Assembly (NCBI RefSeq): GCF_017874355.1
Contig: NZ_JAGGLI010000024.1
Coordinates: 1 to 46,362 of the forward strand
Length of the DNA stretch: 46,362 bases
Origin: Acetoanaerobium pronyense
GTDB lineage: Bacteria > Bacillota > Clostridia > Peptostreptococcales > Filifactoraceae
Direction: 5' to 3'
Positions 8,035 to 14,601 of the stretch are shown here, one piece after another. Made by a program: the position numbers and the translations under genes. Each line of letters starts with the position of its first letter. Positions within the stretch are counted from its first letter, which is position 1. Below the pieces are notes generated by a model, which worked only from the letters and a program-made list of their open reading frames with translations, was not told where the DNA came from and did not search any database.

Positions 8035-8131
8035 CCCACAAAATTTCCACAAATTCCACTAATTTAATCCATAATTTCCTTTTATTATATTAACTAAGGA
8101 ACGAGATACATCCTTACCCACCCCTTTTAAA

Positions 8132-8162
8132 TCCGGTGCAGAATCCTTCCAGCTGCACCGGA
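8132..8162 (+). other. Perfect 10-bp hairpin ahead of the small ORF
   Basis: TCCGGTGCAG (8132-8141) pairs perfectly with CTGCACCGGA (8153-8162) across an 11-base loop. It is GC-rich compared with its surroundings and has no T-run, so it is unlikely to be a terminator. It ends 45 bases before the likely start of the next gene and could be an mRNA stability or translation element, or an operator. Confidence 0.55.
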
Positions 8163-8206
8163 ACATGAAAATCAGATTAGTTGACAATATTGAAAGGAGA
8201 ACCAAT

Positions 8207-8578
8207 ATGCAAAGCATAATAATTGAGGAGTATCCTTTAGAGGACCTTACAGAGCTTGAAAAATTCTATCCACTTATAGAATTTCAAAGAGAAGAAAGGG
8301 TATATCTTATGAAGTTACTTCAAGAGACAATTGAAAAATTGGATTCTTCAAAATCAGTAAAAAAACTACCTCAATATATAAAATCACAGGAAAATGTTAG
8401 AGAATTAAACACCAAAAAATTAGAAATACATAACTCAATCAATGTAGCCCATGAACAAAGAGATATAGTGCTTATGGATGAACTTGTAGATAAGCTAGTA
8501 TCACTTAATTATTATATAAATCAAGAAATTGAAAACAGAATAGAGCTTGTGCAGTCCCTTGGCAAAAGGCCAAGTTAA
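8207..8578 (+). CDS. Small hypothetical protein, 123 residues
   Basis: I do not recognise this protein. It is 123 residues, soluble, without signal peptide or membrane segment, rich in Glu, Lys and Leu, and looks almost fully alpha-helical (for example LMKLLQETIEKLDSS and LVDKLVSLNYYINQEI). It could be a coiled-coil or four-helix adaptor. The ATG at 8207 is chosen because GAAAGGAGA lies eight bases upstream; the in-frame ATG at 8165 overlaps the hairpin and has no ribosome site. It is monocistronic, between the ptsI terminator and its own terminator at 8601. Confidence 0.75.
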   Translation: MQSIIIEEYPLEDLTELEKFYPLIEFQREERVYLMKLLQETIEKLDSSKSVKKLPQYIKSQENVRELNTKKLEIHNSINVAHEQRDIVLMDELVDKLVSLNYYINQEIENRIELVQSLGKRPS

Positions 8579-8600
8579 CATAGATACACTCCTCCTTTTA

Positions 8601-8624
8601 ATGCTGCCTACAGGCAGCATTTTT
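8601..8624 (+). terminator. Intrinsic terminator after the small ORF
   Basis: ATGCTGCCT and AGGCAGCAT form a perfect 9-bp stem with a two-base AC centre (in practice a four-base loop) followed by TTTT. Confidence 0.9.
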
Positions 8625-8717
8625 CATATTATAAATTTATGTAGGTGCATAAGCATATATAATAAATGATTAAATAAAAGATATTTTATTATAATTATTA
8701 ATATGAGCTATAGAGGA

Positions 8718-8726
8718 TGATATAAT
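8718..8726 (+). promoter_or_regulatory. Extended -10 promoter of the two-component operon
   Basis: TGATATAAT is an extended -10 element with a perfect TATAAT at 8721-8726. No good -35 box is visible 17 bases upstream, as is normal for extended -10 promoters. Transcription would start near 8733, right at the structured leader. Confidence 0.6.
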
Positions 8727-8736
8727 CTATATAGTT

Positions 8737-8795
8737 GAGTTAAATCATGTACATAACTGTGGCCTTCGTTAAAGAAGTCTACCTAAGGTTAACTC
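8737..8795 (+). other. Structured 5' leader of the two-component operon
   Basis: GAGTTAA (8737-8743) pairs with TTAACTC (8789-8795) and encloses a second hairpin, GTGGCCTTC (8759-8767) with GAAGTCTAC (8774-8782), which has one mismatch. It ends 22 bases before the GTG start. I do not recognise it as a known riboswitch. It could be a protein-binding or ligand-binding leader, or simply a stability element. Confidence 0.45.
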
Positions 8796-8817
8796 CAAAT
8801 TTAAGGCGGGTGTAATT

Positions 8818-9507
8818 GTGAATCACATATTTGTAGTTGATGATGAAAAGAGAATAAGGGATCTAATAGACTTATACCTAAAAAAAGAAGGCTATAAGGT
8901 AACTACATTTCCTGATGCAGAAGAAGTCCTTGAATCCTTTGAAAAGCAAAAACCTGACTTGCTGGTGCTAGATATAATGATGCCCGGTATAGATGGGCTT
9001 GACCTTTGTAAAAAAATAAGGGAAATCAGTGATGTTCCCATAATATTCGTTTCTGCAAGAAGTGAAGAGCTTGATAGAATTCTTGGATTAGAGCTTGGCG
9101 GAGATGATTATCTAGGAAAGCCCTTTAGCCCTAGAGAGCTTGTCGTGCGAATAAAAACGATATTAAAAAGAGCATATAAAGAAAAAAAAGAGTCAGATAC
9201 TGAAGATATAATTAAAATAAAAAATCTAGAGCTCTTTATAGATAGGAGAATCATAAAGATAAACAACGAAGATGTGCAGTTTACTATTAAAGAGTTTGAG
9301 GTGCTTGAGTATTTGATGAAAAACACCAATATGCCCCTATCCAGAGAGCAGATAATATCTACAGTATGGGGTTATGATTATGATGGATATGATAGAAATG
9401 TGGACGATACAGTAAAAAGATTGAGAAAAAAACTTAAGGAGCATGGGTCTCAGATGAAGATATCTACAGTATGGGGCTATGGATATAGGGTTGATAAAAA
9501 TGAGTAA
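8818..9507 (+). CDS. OmpR-family response regulator
   Basis: DNA-binding regulator of 229 residues. The receiver domain (1-120) has the acidic pocket VVDDE, the phosphoacceptor Asp in LVLDIMMPG and the conserved Lys in GKPFSP. The C-terminal winged-helix domain (about 130-226) ends with the family signature TVWGYGYRVD. The GTG start follows GGCGGG. It overlaps the next gene, a histidine kinase, by eight bases, so the two are translationally coupled partners. The signal and targets cannot be told from the sequence. Confidence 0.93.
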   Translation: MNHIFVVDDEKRIRDLIDLYLKKEGYKVTTFPDAEEVLESFEKQKPDLLVLDIMMPGIDGLDLCKKIREISDVPIIFVSARSEELDRILGLELGGDDYLGKPFSPRELVVRIKTILKRAYKEKKESDTEDIIKIKNLELFIDRRIIKINNEDVQFTIKEFEVLEYLMKNTNMPLSREQIISTVWGYDYDGYDRNVDDTVKRLRKKLKEHGSQMKISTVWGYGYRVDKNE

Positions 9508-10936
9508 AATAGGAAAAAAAATCATAATAAGCTATCTTATAATCATACTTTCCACCTCTATGATTTTTATGGGGATATCCAAGGTTTCTTTCAACAATAT
9601 ACTAAATAGGCAAACCAAAGAAGACCTAAAAAGAGATGCGGATATGATTATCAATCAAATATCTATGGCTATTGATGGACAGGTAGGAGAGGCTTTAAAA
9701 TCAAACAAAGAGCCTGTACAAGGACAGATAGTAATAAAGGAAGAGCAGGGGGGAATTACAGTAGAGATATCCGAAGTCGTCCTTCCAAGGGCTAGATGGT
9801 ACTCTGCAAATAGACTTGCCACAACCCACCTTCTGATACTGGATCAAGAGCGAAATATAGTGTTTCAGTCCTATAGCTCTGATGACGAGCCTATAGACCC
9901 TCTAAACATAGACAGGACACGATATTTCTTAGAAGAAAGGGGTATCAAATCAAGCTTCACAGGAGATGAGAATCTAGGATATCTTGTGATGGTAGCAAAA
10001 AAAGAGGATTTGTCTATAATCAACTCTCTAATCAATAGGTCTGCGATGCTTGGATTCGTTGTAGCATCCTTTATGGCCCTTATATTAGCGTTTTTCTTTG
10101 AAAGAGGGATGATAAACCCTGTAAATATTCTTAGAAAAAATATATCATCTTTTTCCCTGGATAAGGATATTGCATGGAGTCCTATCAGAACCAAAGACGA
10201 AATATCTGATATAAACAATGATTTTCTAAAGATGGCATACAAATTGAAAGACTACTATAGCAAGCAAAGAGAGTTTTTCCAAAATACTTCCCATGAGCTA
10301 AAGACTCCCCTCATGTCTATTCAGGGATATGCAGAAGCAATAAGAGATGGAATCATAGAGCCTGAGGATGTAGGTGAAAGCCTTGATATCATAATAGATG
10401 AAAGTAAGAAGCTAAGAGACACAGTAAACTCCATAGTATATATAAGTAAGATAGACAAAAGGATTAATGATGAAGAAATAAAAAACATTAATCTGTGGGA
10501 ACTATCAGAGGAGCAAAGGCTAAGGCTTGCAATGGTTGCCTCTGGAAAAAATATTGAAATAATAAACGAGGTAGACAAGGAACTTGTAATACCATATAGC
10601 GATGAAAAGTTGGATGTCATATTTTCCAATATCCTTTCAAATAGCATGAGGTATGCATCCGAAAAAATAATCATTAAAGGTTATGTAGATGTTTTGGAAA
10701 ATATTGTGATTGTATTTGAAGATGATGGAAGAGGATTTTCATCTGGAGAAGAAAAGCTAGTATTTGATAGATTCTACAAGGGGAAAAATGGAGTAACAGG
10801 ACTAGGACTTTCCATTGTAAAGACTATAATAGACTCAAGCGGATGGTTTGTTGAAGCTTACAACAATATATATGGAGGAGCATCAATAGAAATAACCATA
10901 CCCTCATCTTACTTCAAAAAAATAAAAAATAGCTAA
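9500..10936 (+). CDS. Membrane sensor histidine kinase
   Basis: Partner of the preceding regulator, 478 residues from the ATG at 9500. TM1 is at about residues 5-22, the extracytoplasmic sensor region at about 25-175 and TM2 at about 177-197. A HAMP linker follows, then the HisKA helix with the phospho-His in FFQNTSHELKTPL, then an ATPase domain with N box ILSNSMRYAS, G1 DDGRGF and G2 GLGLSIV. The ATG at 9500 overlaps the upstream stop (ATGAGTAA). A longer start at 9479 is possible but would extend the overlap. The sensor domain has no family motif I recognise. A terminator follows. Confidence 0.92.
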   Translation: MSKIGKKIIISYLIIILSTSMIFMGISKVSFNNILNRQTKEDLKRDADMIINQISMAIDGQVGEALKSNKEPVQGQIVIKEEQGGITVEISEVVLPRARWYSANRLATTHLLILDQERNIVFQSYSSDDEPIDPLNIDRTRYFLEERGIKSSFTGDENLGYLVMVAKKEDLSIINSLINRSAMLGFVVASFMALILAFFFERGMINPVNILRKNISSFSLDKDIAWSPIRTKDEISDINNDFLKMAYKLKDYYSKQREFFQNTSHELKTPLMSIQGYAEAIRDGIIEPEDVGESLDIIIDESKKLRDTVNSIVYISKIDKRINDEEIKNINLWELSEEQRLRLAMVASGKNIEIINEVDKELVIPYSDEKLDVIFSNILSNSMRYASEKIIIKGYVDVLENIVIVFEDDGRGFSSGEEKLVFDRFYKGKNGVTGLGLSIVKTIIDSSGWFVEAYNNIYGGASIEITIPSSYFKKIKNS

Positions 10937-10976
10937 ATCAATTCAAATAATAACTGAAGGGATATAAAAATTGCGA

Positions 10977-11008
10977 GGATTAATCAGTAGATTAGTCCTT
11001 TTTTTTTA
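10977..11008 (+). terminator. Intrinsic terminator after the histidine kinase
   Basis: GGATTAATC pairs with GATTAGTCC (9 bp, one G-U pair) around an AGTA loop, followed by ten T residues. Confidence 0.9.
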
Positions 11009-11173
11009 TTGAAAAATACAAACAAGTAGTAAAAAAGTCATGGAAAAATGCTAAAAATGCATGAAAAATAAAGGAAGTAGTAGTGATATGTAGAATATTT
11101 ATCATAGGGATGCTGAGATTATGAGCAATATAATCTTTAAGAAAAACTAAAAATATATACTAGGGGGTAGGAT

Positions 11174-11803
11174 ATGGCAGAGCTAGATATAGGCTCAATC
11201 ATGACCTTTGGGGGTTATGATTGGAGAGTCCTCGATATAAAAGAAGATAGAGCTTTGGTGATAGCTGAGTACATACTAGAGCAAAAGCCTTATAATGATT
11301 GCTCGGGTGATGTCACATGGGCTAAGTGCTCACTAAGGAAATATCTCAATGAAGATTTTTATAGCAAATTTACTGATGAAGAGAAGTCGAGAATAGTTCA
11401 GGTGCAAAATAAAAATCCAGAAAATCAATGGTATGGTTCAACAGGGGGAGAGGATACTATAGATTATATATTTCTTCTAAATATTGAAGAAGTAGTCTGC
11501 AAATACTTTGGTGATAGCAGTAAAAACCTTGAAAATAGAAGTCCAAAACAACGATACTGGTTTCAAAAAAAGAACGAAAATAATATAAATAGAAGGTCTA
11601 CGCTCGATGGATACGTATGGTGGTGGTGGCTTCGCTCCCCAGGACGTGACAACAAAAGAGCCGTATATATCCACGGAGACGGAAATATAGGGATACAAGG
11701 AAACGGGACTTTCAAATATAGTAGCAACACGATTCACCCTTTGACTGGGGACAACAGCGGAGGAGTTCGTCCAGCTATGTGGGTGAGGGTAGGAATTGAA
11801 TAA
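11174..11803 (+). CDS. DUF6273-domain protein
   Basis: A 209-residue protein with no signal peptide, of unknown function. The N-terminal half (GSIMTFGGYDWRVLDI, then SLRKYLNEDFY) and the C-terminal WWLRSPG...GGVRPAMWV are the marks of the DUF6273 family, thought to resemble C-type-lectin or sulfatase-modifying folds. The last third (about 11605-11790) is visibly richer in G and C than the AT-rich first part, and is full of Asn, Gly and Asp between two conserved blocks. This suggests a separately evolving or exchanged segment. RBS AGGGGG precedes the ATG. It is followed 66 bases later by a recombinase-like gene. Confidence 0.75.
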   Translation: MAELDIGSIMTFGGYDWRVLDIKEDRALVIAEYILEQKPYNDCSGDVTWAKCSLRKYLNEDFYSKFTDEEKSRIVQVQNKNPENQWYGSTGGEDTIDYIFLLNIEEVVCKYFGDSSKNLENRSPKQRYWFQKKNENNINRRSTLDGYVWWWWLRSPGRDNKRAVYIHGDGNIGIQGNGTFKYSSNTIHPLTGDNSGGVRPAMWVRVGIE

Positions 11804-11869
11804 TAAGATAATCAATGTTTTGATAATAACCAAATTTTAAATACGAAATTAAAACTTAGAGGTGGAGAG

Positions 11870-12901
11870 ATGCAAGGAGAAGATATGAAAAAGAAACTTC
11901 ATGAACTAATAAAAACTGATTTTGGTGAAAAGTTAACAATATCTGAGAGATATCAGTATATACCTAAGCTAAGAGATTATTTTATAGATTTTATATTAGA
12001 GAGAAAAAGCTACTGTAATAGTGTTGAGACACTTTTTAAAGATGAGTTTACTAGGAATGATTTAATTATGAGTGCAGTATACTACATAGTTAATAATCAA
12101 AATGTAGAAAGGAAGTCAGCGATTGATGATTTTTTAATTGCCTTAAATCGTTTTTTTGAGGAGACAGTTTTTGATATATATCCAAATACTACATTAGCTA
12201 GATTAAAGCCTTTTACAAGTCTTGCGCATGAAGTTGAACGAGAAATCACTAAAAAAGGTATTGATTTAAAAGGTAGAGAAAAATATCCTCCTATAAATGA
12301 TTCTCAATTTGAATTCATAAACTGTTTTATTAAAAATTATGAACCAAAGACACTAACAGTTTATGAGGGAAAAGTCATAATAAAATTATTTTTACTCTAC
12401 GGGTTGAGTTTTGATAGAATTTCAGATATGAAATTATCTGATTACAATAGTCTAAAGCGCACATTAAAAATTAATTATAAAAATACAATTGAGCGATATA
12501 TTTATTTAGAATTACCCTATTCTTTAGTAACAGATTTTGATGATTATCTAAGTTTTAGAAATCGAGATGAAACGCTAAACTCAGAATTCCTGTTTATTAC
12601 TAAGAATAACAAATCAATTACAAATTCAGTAATTAAAACCTTGATAGATGCAATTAAAGACAATTATGAAATTACTGACACTTCAGGAAGAAATTCCTTT
12701 ACTCCAACTGGTCTTCAAAAGTATGCAATTATTAATATGATTCTTGAAGGTATGAATCAATCTGCGATAATTAATTTAACTGGACATTGCGAAGGAATAT
12801 TTAATGATTGTCAAAATATAGTGGATGAGAGAAAAGAACTAGATAGAAATCGATATATAAATCATATGTTAAGAGGAATTAAAACGTTCGATCTTATATA
12901 A
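11870..12901 (+). CDS. Degenerate tyrosine-recombinase-like protein
   Basis: 343-residue protein with a helical N-terminal region and a C-terminal half that follows the phage-integrase pattern. LLYGLSFDRISDMKLSDY resembles the box I region TGLRxSEL, EFLFITKNNKSIT resembles the middle block, and INLTGHCEGIF resembles LLGHxSxxxT. The box II HxLRH motif reads TGLQKYA here, and no nucleophile Tyr follows the GH motif at the expected distance. It therefore probably cannot catalyse recombination and may be a DNA-binding derivative or a decayed copy. Codon use is more AT-rich than in its neighbours, consistent with transfer. ATG at 11885, close behind AAGGAGA, is an alternative start. Confidence in the fold is moderate. 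Confidence 0.6.
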   Translation: MQGEDMKKKLHELIKTDFGEKLTISERYQYIPKLRDYFIDFILERKSYCNSVETLFKDEFTRNDLIMSAVYYIVNNQNVERKSAIDDFLIALNRFFEETVFDIYPNTTLARLKPFTSLAHEVEREITKKGIDLKGREKYPPINDSQFEFINCFIKNYEPKTLTVYEGKVIIKLFLLYGLSFDRISDMKLSDYNSLKRTLKINYKNTIERYIYLELPYSLVTDFDDYLSFRNRDETLNSEFLFITKNNKSITNSVIKTLIDAIKDNYEITDTSGRNSFTPTGLQKYAIINMILEGMNQSAIINLTGHCEGIFNDCQNIVDERKELDRNRYINHMLRGIKTFDLI

Positions 12902-12922
12902 AGTCTTTAAAAAACTGGTTAA

Positions 12923-13273
12923 TACTTTTTATATAATTTTAAGATTAAGTTATTAGGGATCAAACGAAAATATTTTAATAATTTAATTGAAATTATTGAT
13001 AAAACAAGCTATGAGACTGGCTGTGATTCGGTAATCTTGAACAAGTCAGCGTTATCTGAGGAATTTTTTGATTTAAAGACAAGTCTTGCAGGAGATGTAT
13101 TACAAAAATTCATTAATTATCGTATGAAAATAGCCATCATAGGGGATTTTTCTGTATATACAAGCAATAGTTTAAGGGACTTTATCTACGAGAGTAACAA
13201 AGGAAGAGATTTATTTTTTCTATCTGATGAAAATGAAGCTATGGAAAAGATTATGCTGGCTAATTCTATATAG
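12923..13273 (+). pseudogene. 5'-truncated DUF4180 remnant
   Basis: The reading frame, open from 12923, encodes the C-terminal two thirds of a DUF4180 protein: GCDSVIL, FFDLKTSLAGDVLQKFINYR, IAIIGDFSVYTSNSLRDFIYESNKGR and a final FFLSDENEAMEKI. The usual N-terminal part is missing, a stop lies at 12920, and there is no ATG in the open stretch. The only available start is a TTG at 13037 without a ribosome site. I read it as a gene broken at its 5' end, possibly by the event that brought in the recombinase-like gene. Translation of a 78-residue fragment from 13037 is possible but doubtful. Confidence 0.7.
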
Positions 13274-13312
13274 ATATTAACTGATATATTTTCTGGCTTT
13301 TGGGCAGGAGCT

Positions 13313-13348
13313 AAAAAAATCCCATGCATCTATTGATACATGGGATTT
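13313..13348 (-). terminator. Intrinsic terminator for the minus-strand transglutaminase gene
   Basis: AAATCCCATGCATC pairs with GATACATGGGATTT around a TATT loop, with one mismatch. The A-run at 13313-13319 gives the U-tract on the minus strand. It lies 42 bases past the stop codon. Confidence 0.85.
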
Positions 13349-13354
13349 CTCTAT

Positions 13355-13382
13355 GTGAAACACCAGCCCTGGTGTAGCTCAC
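13355..13382 (-). repeat. Short inverted repeat directly after the transglutaminase stop
   Basis: CACCAG and CTGGTG, flanked by GTGA and TCAC, form a second GC-rich hairpin between the stop codon and the terminator. It probably protects the 3' end of the message. Confidence 0.5.
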
Positions 13383-13389
13383 TTATTTA

Positions 13390-14193
13390 TTAAACTTCAG
13401 CAGTTGTTTTATATTCATTTGAAGGTTTAGCAAATTGAACATTTTTTCCTGATTGGCTATAAGCAGCATCAAATGTAGTATCTACTGTAACCCAATTTCC
13501 GTTTATTAATACTTCGTTCCAAGCATGATATTCGTCTACGTATGAAGTGTAGCCTTTTACTACTTTTGTTGGTATTCCTTGGCTTCTAAGCATTGCTGCG
13601 AAAAGTGTGCTGTAATCGTAGCATATTCCTGTGTTTGAGTTATAAGTATCTATGATGTTAGGCACATATCCTGGCTTTACAGAAGCTGCTTTTTGGTAGT
13701 CATATTTGTAGTTGTTTATTACGTAGTTGTAGATTGCCATAACTTTTTCCTGATCTGTGTTAAGGTTTTTAGTAAGCTCAGCAGCTTTTTTGATAGGAGC
13801 CATTTCAGGAGTCCAGTTTATTGTTTGTGTAGATGCTAGAAATACGCTTTGTGAAGATGTCAAGCTCACATTAACGTCCTTAGAGTATAGAGCTTTGTAG
13901 CTATTTCCAGTAGTGTTTTCCATTATTCTAATCTTATAGTTTCCGCTATCAAATGTAAGTGGGAAAGATTCTAGTTTATTTGGAGATATATCATAAGATT
14001 TTCTTTCGCCGTCTTTTTCTATAAGAAGTTTTAGTCTTGAGTTTGTTGGAGCTGTATAATTTACTTTAACAAGTCCTGTTGATGCTTGAGATACGTCTAT
14101 AAATTCGTTAGTGTTAGCGTATACAGGTAGGTATGAAGTTGTAAGTATTAGAGCAGCACCTAAAGATGCAGCAAGATTTTTAAATTTCAACAT
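13390..14193 (-). CDS. Secreted transglutaminase-like protein under cyclic-di-GMP riboswitch control
   Basis: 267-residue exported protein. It has a signal peptide (about 1-26, hydrophobic core and cleavage near VYA), a beta-rich N-terminal region (about 30-120), and a transglutaminase-like domain (about 135-250) with the Cys-His-Asp triad: Cys191 in NTGICYDYS, His223 in EYHAWNEV and Asp238 in VTVDTTFD. It may crosslink, cleave or remodel cell-surface protein or peptidoglycan. SD AAAGGAG lies eight bases ahead of the ATG, and part of it can be sequestered by the riboswitch region upstream. Control by cyclic-di-GMP points to a role in the switch between motile and attached life. The exact substrate is unknown. 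Confidence 0.88.
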   Translation of the reverse strand: MLKFKNLAASLGAALILTTSYLPVYANTNEFIDVSQASTGLVKVNYTAPTNSRLKLLIEKDGERKSYDISPNKLESFPLTFDSGNYKIRIMENTTGNSYKALYSKDVNVSLTSSQSVFLASTQTINWTPEMAPIKKAAELTKNLNTDQEKVMAIYNYVINNYKYDYQKAASVKPGYVPNIIDTYNSNTGICYDYSTLFAAMLRSQGIPTKVVKGYTSYVDEYHAWNEVLINGNWVTVDTTFDAAYSQSGKNVQFAKPSNEYKTTAEV

Positions 14194-14208
14194 TAAAAAC
14201 TCTCCTTT

Positions 14209-14288
14209 CGGTAGCTAGGCTGCCATACCATATGGTTTAGGCCCTTGGCTTTGCGTAGCTTGATTTCTCAAGCTTTGCCTTTATCGGG
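14209..14288 (-). ncRNA. Cyclic-di-GMP-I riboswitch, gene-proximal copy
   Basis: On the minus strand the conserved GEMM-I elements occur in order: GGCAAA, a stem GCTTGA/TCAAGC-type hairpin, CGCAAAGCC, GGGCCTAAACC, ATGGCAGCC and GCTACCG. The aptamer ends just before the SD of the transglutaminase gene, so the expression platform is probably translational. Confidence 0.92.
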
Positions 14289-14311
14289 GTGAGAGTTTTT
14301 CACAGATTTTC

Positions 14312-14390
14312 ATTCGGTAGCTAGGCTGCCATACCGTGTGGTTTAGGCCCTTGGCTTTGCGAGATTAAGTTTCCTTAATTTTGCCGTTTC
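14312..14390 (-). ncRNA. Cyclic-di-GMP-I riboswitch, distal copy
   Basis: This second complete aptamer has the same conserved blocks: ACGGCAAA, an ATTAAGGAAACTTAAT hairpin with a GAAA loop, CGCAAAGCC, GGGCCTAAACC, ATGGCAGCC and GCTACCG. The core from CGCAAAGCC to TACCG is almost identical to the proximal copy, while the tetraloop stem and the linkers have diverged. It is therefore an old duplication kept under selection. Confidence 0.92.
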
Positions 14391-14401
14391 GTGAAAAACT
14401 C

Positions 14402-14601
14402 ATGTAAATACTATTTACTTATTTATAATTTTACCACAAATTTAACTAAATAAACAGTTTTATTTTGAAAATTATTCCATTTTTTATTAAATCTTTGTAA
14501 AAAAACAATTTTTTTTTACAAACTTCCAGTTATTTCAGCTCAAACATGGATATAATGGATATAATACTAATAAAATTTATAGACTTAAGGAGGGAATTAA
14601 T
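14402..14601. promoter_or_regulatory. Divergent intergenic region with two promoters
   Basis: For the plus strand, two TATAAT boxes (14551-14556 and 14560-14565) lie ahead of the nqr operon; their -35 boxes are poor. For the minus strand, a TGGTAAAAT extended -10 can be read near 14430. An all-AT hairpin, TTTGTAAAAAAA with TTTTTTTACAAA (14494-14522), sits between them. Its function is unknown and low GC makes it a poor terminator. Confidence 0.45.

Larger units (their letters stand above)
14195..14401 (-). promoter_or_regulatory. Alternating complementary segments A, B and C around the tandem riboswitches
   Basis: Read on the minus strand: segment A is GAGTTTTTCAC (14401-14391), B is GTGAAAAACTCTC (14303-14291) and C is GAGAGTTTTT (14204-14195). 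A pairs perfectly with the first 11 bases of B and encloses the distal aptamer. The last 10 bases of B pair perfectly with C and enclose the proximal aptamer. C covers the 3' part of the SD and the spacer to the ATG. A:B and B:C share eight bases of B and cannot both form, so this is a ready-made translation switch. Confidence 0.75.

Noticed and set aside
8031-8060. Repeated TTCCCACA/TTTCCACA motifs as DnaA boxes of an origin
   Set aside because: The matches to TTATCCACA are imperfect, only two or three occur, and no dnaA, dnaN or DNA-unwinding region is nearby.
11174-12901. A complete diversity-generating retroelement
   Set aside because: No reverse transcriptase, accessory gene or template repeat is present in the window; only the variable-region-like pattern is seen.
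14494-14522. Terminator in the gap before nqrB
   Set aside because: The stem is nearly all A-T and would be too weak; it may be just low-complexity sequence.
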